From Bacillaceae bacterium IKA-2 (GTDB lineage Bacteria > Bacillota > Bacilli > Bacillales > Anaerobacillaceae), in contig CP134492.1 of assembly GCA_031761875.1 (NCBI GenBank), positions 4,360,891 to 4,424,890 on the forward strand: a DNA stretch of 64,000 nt, given 5' to 3'. Shown here one piece after another: positions 12,781-21,740 of this stretch; position 1 is the first letter of the stretch; each line of letters opens with the position of its first letter. The notes below the pieces were generated by a model. It searched no databases. It had not been told where the DNA came from and worked only from the letters and a program-made list of their open reading frames with translations. The translations under genes were made by a program, and so were the position numbers.

Positions 12781-12809
12781 ATTATATCACGATAAAATCA
12801 TCATGTCAA
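12781..12809 (-). promoter_or_regulatory. Consensus sigma-A promoter of the rRNA unit
   Basis: TTGACA (12804-12809) and TATAAT (12781-12786) are both perfect with an exact 17-bp spacer, about 195 bp upstream of 16S. The leader between them carries TCTTTGAAAACTGAAC-type sequence usual for Bacillus rrn leaders and a short hairpin. A single promoter is seen; a tandem P2 was not found. Confidence 0.92.
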
Positions 12810-12903
12810 TAAATTTTTAATATCATTTTGAAGCCACTTAAATCAGCGACTTAATTAATATAACATTTCCATCCCCTTCCGTCAACACTTTTAATATGAT
12901 TAC

Positions 12904-12946
12904 AAAAAAAAGAAGCTTGCAGTCAATAAGACAACAAACTTCTTTC
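12904..12946 (-). terminator. pbuG terminator
   Basis: AGAAGTTTG pairs with CAAGCTTCT followed by eight T on the minus strand, about 20 bp after the pbuG stop. It isolates pbuG from the rRNA promoter. Confidence 0.8.
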
Positions 12947-12966
12947 ACTATATATATAAAGATTTT

Positions 12967-14268
12967 TTATAAAAAGATAAAGTAAGCAAGGAAAATAATG
13001 AACAAACCGTACATTATCGGATGAACTTCTTTTGCTCTACCTTTTGCAACCATTGTAATTGGATAAAGGATGAAGCCCATTGCAATACCATGAGCAATAC
13101 TAAATGTTAACGGTATTGTTAGGATGGTAACAAATGCAGGAACCGCAATCTCAAACTTTTTCCAATCTATTTCTCCTAATGAAGATGCCATAAGTACACC
13201 AACAATAATTAATGCTGGCGCTGTAACAGACGGCGCATTAGTAAATACAACTAATAATGGCGAGAAAAATAATGCCACTAAAAACAAGAATGCCGTTGTC
13301 ACTGATGTAAAACCTGTTCGCCCACCTGCTGCAACACCTGCGGAAGACTCAATATAAGCTGTCGTTGTTGATGTACCTAGAATTGCACCAATAGAAGTTG
13401 CTGTAGAGTCTGCAATTAAAGCCTTGTCTGCACGAGGCAACTTATTATCTTTAATAAAACCAGCTTGGTTCGCAACCGCATATAATGTTCCGGCAGTATC
13501 AAAGAAGTCTACAAATAAGAAAGTTAAGATAACAACAAGTAAACTCATTGTCCAAATCTCAGACCAATCAATTGAAAATGCCGCTCCAAAAGTAGGTTCT
13601 AAACTAGGGATTGACCCAATAACACCATTAGGCATTGGCGCAATTCCAGTTGCTACCCCAACGATCGCCGTAAGGATTAGCCCGTAAAAAATCCCACCTT
13701 TTAAACCTATTGTCATAAAAATAACTGTAACGACTACACCAAAAACTGCCAGTAATGGAGCTCCTGAAGTAATCTCTCCTAATGTAACTAATGTAGCTTC
13801 GTAAGGAACAACAATTCCCGCATTTTTCAAACCGATAAAAGCAATAAATAAACCAATACCAGCTGCCGCTGCAAATTTCAACTCAACCGGAATAGCATTT
13901 ATAATTGTTTCACGAATCTTAGTAATTGTAATAAGGATAAAAATAATACCTGACATAAATACACCAAAAAGCGCCGTCTCCCAAGGAATTCCCATTCCTA
14001 AAACAACACCATAAGCAAAAAATGCGTTAAGACCCATACCAGGAGCTAAAGCAATAGGATATTTTGCAAGTACACCCATAACTAGTGTCCCAATTGCTGC
14101 TGCTAATGCCGTCGCTGTGAAAACCGCACCTTCGTCCATTCCTGCCGCACTCAATATTGATGGGTTTACAAATAAAATATAAGCCATCGATAAAAACGTC
14201 GTTAAACCTGCTATCATTTCCTGACGATACGAAGTACCATGTTCCTCAAAACCAAAATAACGATCCAT
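12967..14268 (-). CDS. pbuG: Hypoxanthine/guanine permease PbuG (NCS2/AzgA family)
   Basis: 433 residues, about 12-14 membrane segments. Family signatures include the N-terminal GTSYRQEMIAGLTTFLSMAY, the NPSIL motif, PIALAPGMGLNAFFAYGV and FVDFFDTAGTLYAVANQAG. Imports purine bases for salvage. A guanine riboswitch with its own terminator precedes it, which supports hypoxanthine/guanine rather than adenine as substrate. In B. subtilis pbuG likewise lies between guaA and the yeb genes. Confidence 0.94.
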   Translation of the reverse strand: MDRYFGFEEHGTSYRQEMIAGLTTFLSMAYILFVNPSILSAAGMDEGAVFTATALAAAIGTLVMGVLAKYPIALAPGMGLNAFFAYGVVLGMGIPWETALFGVFMSGIIFILITITKIRETIINAIPVELKFAAAAGIGLFIAFIGLKNAGIVVPYEATLVTLGEITSGAPLLAVFGVVVTVIFMTIGLKGGIFYGLILTAIVGVATGIAPMPNGVIGSIPSLEPTFGAAFSIDWSEIWTMSLLVVILTFLFVDFFDTAGTLYAVANQAGFIKDNKLPRADKALIADSTATSIGAILGTSTTTAYIESSAGVAAGGRTGFTSVTTAFLFLVALFFSPLLVVFTNAPSVTAPALIIVGVLMASSLGEIDWKKFEIAVPAFVTILTIPLTFSIAHGIAMGFILYPITMVAKGRAKEVHPIMYGLFIIFLAYFIFL

Positions 14269-14401
14269 TATTACTTGTTCCTCCTCAAAAAATCTAATTT
14301 TAGTTTTGTTATACTTCTAAAAAGTATAACGTTGAAGCTGCTAACCTTTTTATGGTTAACAATAACTTTCTTTTCATTCTTATAACTTCTTCTATAAGAA
14401 C

Positions 14402-14441
14402 AAAAAAAGCTCTAGGGGGATATATATCCACTTAGAGCTTT
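14402..14441 (-). terminator. Riboswitch-controlled terminator of pbuG
   Basis: AAAGCTCTA pairs with TAGAGCTTT across a TATATA-rich loop, followed by a T-run on the minus strand. It lies between the aptamer and pbuG. Confidence 0.85.
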
Positions 14442-14504
14442 GACAACAAGAAAATCCACTCAATATTAAAACACCAAAAAGGCATCCTAATAAAAACGTA
14501 CTTT

Positions 14505-14572
14505 CTTCGTAGTCAAGCTATTTACGGTAGCTCGGTAGAGACGCTCAGGCCATATTCCTAAGGATATACGAA
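14505..14572 (-). promoter_or_regulatory. Guanine riboswitch of pbuG
   Basis: The minus strand reads CGTATATCC, GAATATGGCCTGAG, GTCTCTACC, ACCGTAAA and TTGACTACGAAG, matching the purine aptamer with P1, P2 and P3. GACTA marks the guanine class. Promoter and terminator flank it in the usual order. Confidence 0.93.
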
Positions 14573-14599
14573 AAATTTAATTTTTTTATTAACAATGTT

Positions 14600-14671
14600 A
14601 TTTTATCAACAAAATCCGACACAGTCAATCAAAAAACGAACATTTCCCACATAAACATTACTGAATATTCG
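14600..14671 (-). promoter_or_regulatory. pbuG promoter with apparent PurR operator
   Basis: TTGACT (14623-14628) and TAAAAT (14600-14605) are 17 bp apart. Directly upstream CGAATATTC and AAATGTTCG form an inverted pair with a 17-bp gap (14637-14671), the same geometry as at the pur promoter. Confidence 0.78.
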
Positions 14672-14715
14672 TATTTTTCGACATGAGCCTAGAAGTCAAT
14701 AATAAAGTAATTTTC

Positions 14716-14835
14716 GAAGCTACCAAGACGCCATCGGCTCGATCACTTCAGTCTGTCAATTGCGGTCAAAGTTCAGACCGCTTCTTACCAGCCTTCCAGT
14801 GATTTTCGCCGATAGGCGGGTGCCTTTCGCTTTTC
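14716..14835. repeat. Interspersed intergenic repeat, copy A
   Basis: About 120 bp between guaA and the pbuG promoter. Read on the minus strand it matches 55935-56060 through blocks AGAAAAGCG, AAGGC-CCC, CCTATCGGCGAAAA, ACTGGAAGGC, AGCGGTC, GACCGCAA, GACTGAAGTG and CGAGCCGATGGC. An internal dyad (GCGGTC and GACCGC) could fold. It abuts the guaA stop codon. Confidence 0.75.
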
Positions 14836-16377
14836 TTACTCCCACTCGATTGTGGATGGTGGTTTTGAGGTTATATCATAAACTACTCTGTTAACGTTCT
14901 TTACTTCGTTTACTATTCTTACAGAAATTTTTTCTAATACATCATAAGGAATTCTTGCCCAGTCAGATGTCATTCCGTCAATAGATGTAACAGCACGGAT
15001 GCCTACAGTGTAGTCATATGTTCTTGCATCGCCCATAACACCAACACTTCGCATTCCCGGAAGCGCCGTAAAGTATTGCCAAATTTCACGCTCAAGCCCT
15101 GCTTTTTTAATTTCATCACGAAGAATTGCGTCACTTTCTCGAACAATTTCTAGTTTTTCTTCAGTAATTTCACCTAGTACACGAATGCCTAGTCCAGGAC
15201 CAGGGAAAGGTTGACGCCAAACAATTTCATCAGGCATTCCTAGCTCTGTACCTAATTTTCGCACTTCATCTTTAAATAAAGTCTTTAATGGTTCAATTAA
15301 CTTTAATTTCATGTCTTTTGGTAAGCCACCCACATTATGGTGGGACTTAATTGTAGAAGCTGTTGCCGTTCCACTCTCAACAATGTCAGTGTATAACGTG
15401 CCTTGAGCCAAAAAGTCCATTCCTTCTAGCTTCGCTGCCTCTTCTTCAAAAACATAAATAAATTCATTGCCGATAGCTTTTCGTTTTAGTTCAGGATCTG
15501 AGACGCCTTCTAACTTACTGAAAAACCGCTCACTCGCTTCAATCTTGATAACATTCATGTTAAAGCCATCAGCAAATGTTTTCATAACACTTTCAGCTTC
15601 ACCTTTTCTAAGTAAACCATGATCAATAAACATACACGTAAGTTGATCGCCAATCGCTTTATGAATTAAAACTGCTACTACTGATGAGTCAACACCACCA
15701 CTTAGAGCACATAATACTTTGCGGTCACCAACAAGTTCTATAATCTTTGCCATTTCTATTTCAATGAAGTTTTCCATTGACCACTTACCATCGCATTCAC
15801 ATATTTGATAAATGAAATTTTCTAAAAGTTGAATCCCGTACTCCGAATGACGAACTTCTGGGTGAAATTGTACACCGTACATCTTTCTAGAAACATCACT
15901 CATTGCTGCAACTGGACACGACGGATTCGTTGCATCAACAACAAATCCTTCCGGAGGTGTCACGACGAGGTCACCATGACTCATCCAAACAGACTGTTCT
16001 ATTGGTAACTCATGATAAAGCTTTGTCGGATTTTCCACGTTAATGATTGCTTTTCCATACTCACGGTGATTCGATGCTTCTACTTTCGCTCCGAAATGAT
16101 GCGATATTAATTGCATTCCATAACAAATCCCTAGGATCGGAATACCAAGTTCGAAGATTTTTTCATCACATCGTGGAGCCCCTTCTGCATAAGCGCTATT
16201 TGGACCACCAGAAAAAATAATCCCTTTTGGATTCAAGGCCTTTAGCTCGTCTGCTGTAAGCGTATGTGGGTGCAATTCACTAAAAACACCGAGATCACGA
16301 ATTCTCCTTGCAATCAATTGGTTGTATTGACCGCCAAAATCTAAAACAATAATTCTTTCATTAATAATATTTTCCAT
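14836..16377 (-). CDS. guaA: GMP synthase (glutamine-hydrolysing)
   Basis: 513 residues, converts XMP to GMP. N-terminal class I glutaminase domain with nucleophile Cys in GICYGMQLI and His/Glu in [12 protein letters not shown]; then the ATP pyrophosphatase domain with the P-loop [10 protein letters not shown] and the C-terminal dimerisation domain ending PPSTIEWE. Separate transcription unit with its own promoter, guanine riboswitch and terminator; downstream of the tgpA cluster as in B. subtilis. Confidence 0.98.
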   Translation of the reverse strand: MENIINERIIVLDFGGQYNQLIARRIRDLGVFSELHPHTLTADELKALNPKGIIFSGGPNSAYAEGAPRCDEKIFELGIPILGICYGMQLISHHFGAKVEASNHREYGKAIINVENPTKLYHELPIEQSVWMSHGDLVVTPPEGFVVDATNPSCPVAAMSDVSRKMYGVQFHPEVRHSEYGIQLLENFIYQICECDGKWSMENFIEIEMAKIIELVGDRKVLCALSGGVDSSVVAVLIHKAIGDQLTCMFIDHGLLRKGEAESVMKTFADGFNMNVIKIEASERFFSKLEGVSDPELKRKAIGNEFIYVFEEEAAKLEGMDFLAQGTLYTDIVESGTATASTIKSHHNVGGLPKDMKLKLIEPLKTLFKDEVRKLGTELGMPDEIVWRQPFPGPGLGIRVLGEITEEKLEIVRESDAILRDEIKKAGLEREIWQYFTALPGMRSVGVMGDARTYDYTVGIRAVTSIDGMTSDWARIPYDVLEKISVRIVNEVKNVNRVVYDITSKPPSTIEWE

Positions 16378-16448
16378 CCTCTTAATTCCACCCTCTGTTT
16401 TTTTATTTCACTACCTATAATATTAGGTTGTACTTTTTCTCGAAAAAT

Positions 16449-16500
16449 AAAAAGGCAGAATCCTAGTTGTTAAAAAACAGTTTATTAAACGGTTTCTGCC
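16449..16500 (-). terminator. Riboswitch-controlled terminator of guaA
   Basis: GGCAGAA pairs with TTCTGCC followed by TTTTT on the minus strand, with an internal weaker AAACTG/CAGTTT-like segment. The 5' arm begins in the last bases of the aptamer P1, so aptamer and terminator can compete. Confidence 0.8.
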
Positions 16501-16569
16501 TTCATAGTCAGATCATTTACGGTGATCTGGTAGAGACTCTTAGGCCTTATTCCTAAGGATATACGAAGG
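16499..16569 (-). promoter_or_regulatory. Guanine riboswitch of guaA
   Basis: The minus strand shows CCTTCGTATATCC, GAATAAGGCC, GTCTCTACC, ACCGTAAA and CTGACTATGAAGG, closing P1 as CCTTCGTA with TATGAAGG. GACTA indicates the guanine class. As far as I recall B. subtilis guaA has no such switch. Confidence 0.93.
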
Positions 16570-16644
16570 ATTTCAGTTAATACTATCTATAATGTTCGAC
16601 ATTTACTACGAAATTATTGTAACAATTGCATTCTCATCGGTCAA
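16564..16644 (-). promoter_or_regulatory. guaA promoter with possible PurR boxes
   Basis: TTGACC (16639-16644) and TACAAT (16616-16621) are 17 bp apart; the -35 overlaps the end of the tgpA gene. Downstream TAATGTTCG (16590-16598) is a perfect half box facing CGAAGGATT (16564-16572) across exactly 17 bp, but the second half is poor and overlaps the start of the aptamer. The promoter is more secure than the operator. Confidence 0.55.
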
Positions 16645-18905
16645 GAACTGATCTTAGCCACTAACCGTTCCCACTGACTTTTTTTCTCTTCCCATAAATG
16701 CTCTTCACTCCCATTTCCATAATAAAGCTTTTCATAAATAAGAGTTAGATCCATCATTTGATCACACTCAAACAGTTCATCAATGCGTAGAGCATATTCA
16801 CGTAATGTCTCTCCATTTAACCGCCTATGTCCATTAAAGTCTAAAAGCCACAACAATCGTTGATATGCCTTCACATAAAATTTCCCATCATTACGTCTCA
16901 GTTTATATAAATAGAGGAAAAATAATGTTATCAACTTTTTATTTTTCCAAATCAAAATTCCAATCCCTAAAAAAGTGACAATTAGCATACTTACACCGAC
17001 AAAAGAAAATGGAAGTAATTTTAAATGGTCACCATTTTTTACCGATCCCCCCCCATTGTCCGAGTCTAGCCCATCTTCTAATGGTAAAAACGGATTTTCT
17101 GGATCGAGATCTCTTTCAGAAGCTCTTTCTTCAACTGTTTCTCCATCATTTTCATTTAAATCATTATCAGATTCCAAAAGCTCATCGACGAACTCAAACG
17201 TGTTGGAAAAGCCTTGCGTCGGCTCAAAGGGAACCCAGCCAACATCCTGAAAATAAACTTCTACCCATGAATGGGCATTAGAATTAGAAACCTCATACTT
17301 CCGGTAACCATCTCCTAGATACTCAACGATCTCACCTTGAGTAAACCCCTTTACCCAGCGAGCAGGAATGTCAAGCGTCCTGAGCATCACAACCATTGAT
17401 GTTGAGTAGTTATCACAATATCCTTGTTGTGTCTCAAACAAAAACTGATCAACATAATCTTGTTCAAGTTCTGGAATCGCAACATCTTCTGTCTCATATC
17501 GAAAATCATTTTCAGAAAAATAGCCTTCAATTGCCTTAACTTTTTCATAGCGATTGTCATATTCAGCAGTTATCTCGCTAGCCAAGACACCGACTCGATC
17601 TGGTAAATCTGGTAATTGTAAATACACCTCTTGGATATGAGTAGGATCACTTTGTGTAGTATTATTTAAAACATCAATAACGAATTTCGGCGTTTCATGG
17701 GTAATTGTATATTCTTTTAAAAAGAGTGGATTTCCATCGCTTGCAACTGTCGTACCTACTTTACCACTTACATAATCAATTAAATAGCGAAAAGGCTGTT
17801 CTCTTTCACCGCCATTGTAGAACTCCAATTCTTCTATTCCTAGTAATTGACCGGCATAAAAAAAGTGCCAAAACCGATGACCATCGATCATAGAAATTGT
17901 CGTCTCTAGCGTTTCAGTTGGAACAGCTTCATTAAAGATAGAAACCGCGACTCTTGCTTCATACTCATCACTATAACGAAACGTCCTATTCAATTCATGT
18001 CGGACAGATTCCCAACCTTTTCCTGTATAAATCTCCTTTGATTCTCCGCGCCAATAATGTCCTTGTTGCGTTACAGCGGTAAAAACAGTAGAAGGGTCAT
18101 CAGCAAAACCTCCACCTAAGCTTTCGTCATTTTGACTATAACCAACGGTCTGTTGTCGATTTACACCGCTTCCCTCTCCAGAAATCGATCCTTGAACCAT
18201 TGAAACTGGGTCTGGCCAGTGAGGATCATATTTCGGTGCGTAAAAAGCACTGATTGTAATGACCGTGATGATAAGTACTGCCACATTTAACCATGCCAGA
18301 CGACGATGTTCATTGCTGACTATTTCTTCTTTTGCTTCTAATCTCATTTTGAACAAAATTGTCGTTAATAAAAAACCTGCAACAACAAGCCTAATAATTG
18401 CGCTACTTGCATCATAAACTGTGAACGTGTCAACGACCGTAATATAGATGAAAGTAATCATTAAAAACAAAAATATTTTCTTTGTATGACAAAGCCAAAA
18501 ATGAATTAAATAGCTTATTATTGCTAGGACTAAAAATACTAGGAAACTGCGAAATTGAAAAGAAAGATTTATGATTTCACGGTCTATTAAATAACCAATA
18601 TTCCTTGCAAGATCCTCACCAAACCAAACAAGCATATGGAAACCTTCTTGTAAAAATAATCCTTCAAAAAAAACTTCGTGTAAGCCATACATCATTGCGA
18701 TAAAAATCAACGGAATAGCAATATAATTGGCCAAGCGTAAATACATAATAATAAAGCAAAATAACGTAAACCAAACAAAAACAGCTACATTTACAGTATC
18801 AGTAATCATCGGTAAAGGACGAAGCCATTCCCACAAAACAATGAAGGCTAAGATGTAGATAAAAATCATTGGGAGTGAACGGGTGTTATGATTTTTGAGC
18901 AACAA
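16641..18905 (-). CDS. TgpA-like membrane protein with transglutaminase domain
   Basis: About 754 residues. The N-terminal half has roughly six to seven membrane segments (DUF3488/TgpA type). An outer region carries the transglutaminase core with Cys in QQGYCDNYSTSMV, His in NSNAHSWVEVYF and Asp/Glu in WVPFEPTQGF; an acidic linker, one more membrane segment and a DUF4129-like tail follow. The frame opens at 18947, but TTG at 18905 follows a strong GAGGGGGTGAGG site, overlapping the DUF58 gene by 20 bp. With MoxR and DUF58 it forms the conserved three-gene cluster (B. subtilis yeaC-yeaD-yebA). Substrate unknown. Confidence 0.9.
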   Translation of the reverse strand: MLLKNHNTRSLPMIFIYILAFIVLWEWLRPLPMITDTVNVAVFVWFTLFCFIIMYLRLANYIAIPLIFIAMMYGLHEVFFEGLFLQEGFHMLVWFGEDLARNIGYLIDREIINLSFQFRSFLVFLVLAIISYLIHFWLCHTKKIFLFLMITFIYITVVDTFTVYDASSAIIRLVVAGFLLTTILFKMRLEAKEEIVSNEHRRLAWLNVAVLIITVITISAFYAPKYDPHWPDPVSMVQGSISGEGSGVNRQQTVGYSQNDESLGGGFADDPSTVFTAVTQQGHYWRGESKEIYTGKGWESVRHELNRTFRYSDEYEARVAVSIFNEAVPTETLETTISMIDGHRFWHFFYAGQLLGIEELEFYNGGEREQPFRYLIDYVSGKVGTTVASDGNPLFLKEYTITHETPKFVIDVLNNTTQSDPTHIQEVYLQLPDLPDRVGVLASEITAEYDNRYEKVKAIEGYFSENDFRYETEDVAIPELEQDYVDQFLFETQQGYCDNYSTSMVVMLRTLDIPARWVKGFTQGEIVEYLGDGYRKYEVSNSNAHSWVEVYFQDVGWVPFEPTQGFSNTFEFVDELLESDNDLNENDGETVEERASERDLDPENPFLPLEDGLDSDNGGGSVKNGDHLKLLPFSFVGVSMLIVTFLGIGILIWKNKKLITLFFLYLYKLRRNDGKFYVKAYQRLLWLLDFNGHRRLNGETLREYALRIDELFECDQMMDLTLIYEKLYYGNGSEEHLWEEKKSQWERLVAKISS

Positions 18906-20127
18906 CCTCACCCCCTCGAAGATTCTCACTAAAGTTATCATTCCCAATAATATAATAGGGAATATTTATAGTTGAGATTATGTTAAGTTTACTTTTTTGT
19001 TTCTCCGTTAACCCTTCAGAACCATTTACAAAACAAAATACCACCTGAACTCTTTTTCGCTTTAAGCTTTTGACGTTTTCGATCATCTTGTCTGTTAATC
19101 TAGTTGTTATTAATATAAGGATCGTATCTGTATTTATTTTATTTACTTCATTAGCAAACGCTACATCAAAATGGTTTCCTTTTTGAATTTCAAGCTTAGC
19201 CAGTTGTTCTAACAAACTTATTTGATGAGCTTGACCGTAATGAACAGGATGATGGATAGTCTGATTTCCAATTGAAAGTAAACCTAAATGAATCTGTTTC
19301 TGGTAACTATGAACGACAAAAGATGCCGCTAATTCAATCGCTTTTTCAAAAATAAGCTCATCAACTTGCTGTTTTACGGAACAATCAATAGTAATAAAAT
19401 AACGTTGACCAATGTATTCTTCAAATTCCTTCGTCATTAATTTATTTACTCTCGCTGTTACTTTCCAATCAATACTCGTTAACCTATCCCCAGCAACATA
19501 TTCCCTTGAACCAGCTACTGACGTAATATCTTCAATTATTCGCTTGGAAGTTATAAAGGACTCAGATTCATTTTTATTGTACATATTCACGTTGTCTAAC
19601 TGTTGATAATTAGGAAAAACAATCATTTCATTATATACGCTAACTTCCTTTTCTTTTGTAAACAACCCAAAAAGATCGCTTGTCCGCACTTTTATTTTCA
19701 CAAACTCATACTTGCCCCTTTTTGGTTGCTTAATCGTATACGAATATATTAATTTCTTTTCTAAAAAAGGATAAAAAATTTCTTTTTTACTAATAATATT
19801 CATTTTCAATTCCCAATTATTAGGGATGACATCTTCAACGATAAAATAAAAAAATGGAAATCGAAACTTTCTCTCAATTGTAATTGTTACTCTTATATCT
19901 TCGCCAGCTACTAATCTTTCTCCATTAAGTACTCTTTTCACTTCCAAATTGCCAATAGGCATAGATGCATAAATAATTGTAATCATAATAATTAGGAAAG
20001 TTGAATAGAAAAGAAACCAACTAACGAACCCCCCTTGAAACATCGCATATACAAATGTTGTGATTCCAATCATCGCTAACATCATAACCTTTAGGAAAGG
20101 GCTAATTTTTTTAACTGTCTTTCTCAT
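18886..20127 (-). CDS. DUF58 domain-containing protein
   Basis: 413 residues. Two membrane segments near the N-terminus (about residues 12-55), then a soluble region with the DUF58 signature SREYVAGDRLTSIDWKVTAR and a von Willebrand A-like fold (DCSVKQQVDELIFEKAIELA). Overlaps the MoxR stop by one base and is overlapped by tgpA. Members of this family act with MoxR ATPases in envelope or protein maturation; no substrate can be named from sequence. Confidence 0.9.
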   Translation of the reverse strand: MRKTVKKISPFLKVMMLAMIGITTFVYAMFQGGFVSWFLFYSTFLIIMITIIYASMPIGNLEVKRVLNGERLVAGEDIRVTITIERKFRFPFFYFIVEDVIPNNWELKMNIISKKEIFYPFLEKKLIYSYTIKQPKRGKYEFVKIKVRTSDLFGLFTKEKEVSVYNEMIVFPNYQQLDNVNMYNKNESESFITSKRIIEDITSVAGSREYVAGDRLTSIDWKVTARVNKLMTKEFEEYIGQRYFITIDCSVKQQVDELIFEKAIELAASFVVHSYQKQIHLGLLSIGNQTIHHPVHYGQAHQISLLEQLAKLEIQKGNHFDVAFANEVNKINTDTILILITTRLTDKMIENVKSLKRKRVQVVFCFVNGSEGLTEKQKSKLNIISTINIPYYIIGNDNFSENLRGGEVVAQKS

Positions 20128-21098
20128 TAGCGAACAGCTTCTTTCCTTACAGGAATTTTTAATCGCTGGACAATCTCAATAACTACTGTTTTCGTAGAAA
20201 CATTAGCAAATTTAGAATCTGAATTTAAAATAATTCGGTGACTCAATGCATATGGTGCTAAAAATTTAATGTCATCCGGAATGACATATTCTCGGCCTTG
20301 AATATATGCATAAGATTGAGCAGCCTTCATTAAAGCAATAGACCCCCGCGGACTCGCCCCTAAATAAACAGAGCTATGATCTCTTGTTTTACTAACAATA
20401 CTAATAATATAGTCCTTAATTGATTCATCAACGTAAATTTCAGTAACTTCTTTTTGGATTATTAGTAATTCCTGTACCGTAAGAACTGCTTCTAAACTTT
20501 CAATTGGATGCTGTTTTTCAAGACGGTTTAAAACTTCCATTTCTTCCTGATGAGTTGGGTAGCCGATATTAAATTTAAATAAAAATCGGTCTAACTGCGC
20601 TTCTGGTAGCGGATACGTCCCCCCATATTCTATCGGATTTTGCGTCGCCATCACAAAAAATGGTTTTTCTAAATGACGAGTTTCACCATCAGTAGTTACA
20701 CTAGCTTCATCAAGCGCTTCAAGAAGCGCCGCTTGGGTTTTAGGTGACGTACGATTTATTTCATCTGCTAAGACTACGTTTGCCATAATTGGACCTGGAC
20801 GAAATTTAAACTCCATTGTTTTTTGATCATAAATAGAAATTCCTGTCACATCAGATGGTAATAAGTCAGGAGTGAACTGAATACGTTTGAAATGAGCTCC
20901 TATCGATTTCGCAATCGCTCGGACCATCATTGTTTTCCCTACACCTGGAACATCTTCTAAGAGAACATGTCCACCACTTAGCAACGCAATTAAGCTTAAC
21001 GTCACTTCACGGCGCTTCCCGACAACAACTTTTTCGACATTTTCGATTACTTTATCTATTAATGGATGATTCACCGATGGAGATTGAGTTTGCTGCAA
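20127..21098 (-). CDS. MoxR family AAA+ ATPase
   Basis: 323 residues. Walker A is DVPGVGKTMM at about residue 50, Walker B VVLADEINRTSPKTQ, sensor 1 FVMATQNPIEYGGTYPLPEAQLDRF, and the C-terminal lid with GASPRGSIALMKAAQ. TTG start at 21098 behind GGAGGG. A chaperone-like ATPase expected to work with the downstream DUF58 and transglutaminase proteins. Confidence 0.93.
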   Translation of the reverse strand: MQQTQSPSVNHPLIDKVIENVEKVVVGKRREVTLSLIALLSGGHVLLEDVPGVGKTMMVRAIAKSIGAHFKRIQFTPDLLPSDVTGISIYDQKTMEFKFRPGPIMANVVLADEINRTSPKTQAALLEALDEASVTTDGETRHLEKPFFVMATQNPIEYGGTYPLPEAQLDRFLFKFNIGYPTHQEEMEVLNRLEKQHPIESLEAVLTVQELLIIQKEVTEIYVDESIKDYIISIVSKTRDHSSVYLGASPRGSIALMKAAQSYAYIQGREYVIPDDIKFLAPYALSHRIILNSDSKFANVSTKTVVIEIVQRLKIPVRKEAVR

Positions 21099-21260
21099 AA
21101 GTATCCCTCCTCTTATCTATCTAAATCACTAATTCTTTCTGTTAATCATAACATCTTGCCTACAAATTTTCTTTAATTTAACATTAGTAACATTTAACTT
21201 TTAACCTCTTACTTATGTTTAGGAGGTTTTTTAAAAAAATGTTTCATCTGCTTGAAGAAA

Positions 21261-21299
21261 TTTAAAAGAGGTCAGCCTGAAAGGCCGACCTCTTTTAAA
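21261..21299. terminator. Symmetrical terminator upstream of moxR
   Basis: TTTAAAAGAGGTC pairs with GACCTCTTTTAAA around a short GC-rich loop, usable in both directions. It lies between the small ORF at 21438 and the MoxR operon and probably ends minus-strand transcripts arriving from 21.4 kb. Confidence 0.8.
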
Positions 21300-21337
21300 C
21301 GTATATTTTTCTTCTTATTTAAACTTTTTTAACTATT

Positions 21338-21413
21338 TGAATCAATTTCATAGTGCAGATTCAGCGCCACTAGCATACTACATCTAGTTTATTGGTATTA
21401 TGAAAATGATTCA
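21338..21413. repeat. MITE-like palindromic repeat, copy 2
   Basis: 76 bp with 15-bp inverted ends TGAATCAATTTCATA and TATGAAAATGATTCA (one mismatch). Its reverse complement shares TTTCATAATACCAATAAA, TAG and GTGGC-CTGAATCT-CA-TATGAAAT with the copy at 31773, so the two are homologous in opposite orientation. Confidence 0.7.
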
Positions 21414-21437
21414 TTTAATGATGAAAATTAAAAAATA

Positions 21438-21563
21438 TTAAAGATAAACATACGCCGCTACACCTGCAAGTGCTCCTATTGCCATCAATAAACCAAATCC
21501 AGATAAAACAGCAACCGCAATTAATGTTTGGCCTTTCTCACTTCCAAGATTTAATTCTTCCAT
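21438..21563 (-). CDS. Predicted 41-residue single-pass membrane protein
   Basis: A short frame of 41 codons starts MEELNLGSEKGQ, continues as one hydrophobic segment rich in Ala, Gly, Leu and Val (about residues 14-40) and ends in VYL. A strong site, AAAGGGGGAACGTGTT, precedes the ATG, and a terminator lies about 140 bp downstream. No family recognised. The good ribosome site and helix make it more likely real than chance. Confidence 0.55.
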   Translation of the reverse strand: MEELNLGSEKGQTLIAVAVLSGFGLLMAIGALAGVAAYVYL

Positions 21564-21740
21564 AACACGTTCCCCCTTTAAAATATCAATCACAACAATT
21601 ACTATTAAATTTTTGATACAGAATTAGATGATTAGCTTTTATATTGATCAATCTCAAATACTTAGTTACTATCATTTTAATACAAAATAGGCCGGGAGTG
21701 TATGGATAATTCGTTAACATTTAAGAGTTAGAACATTAAC

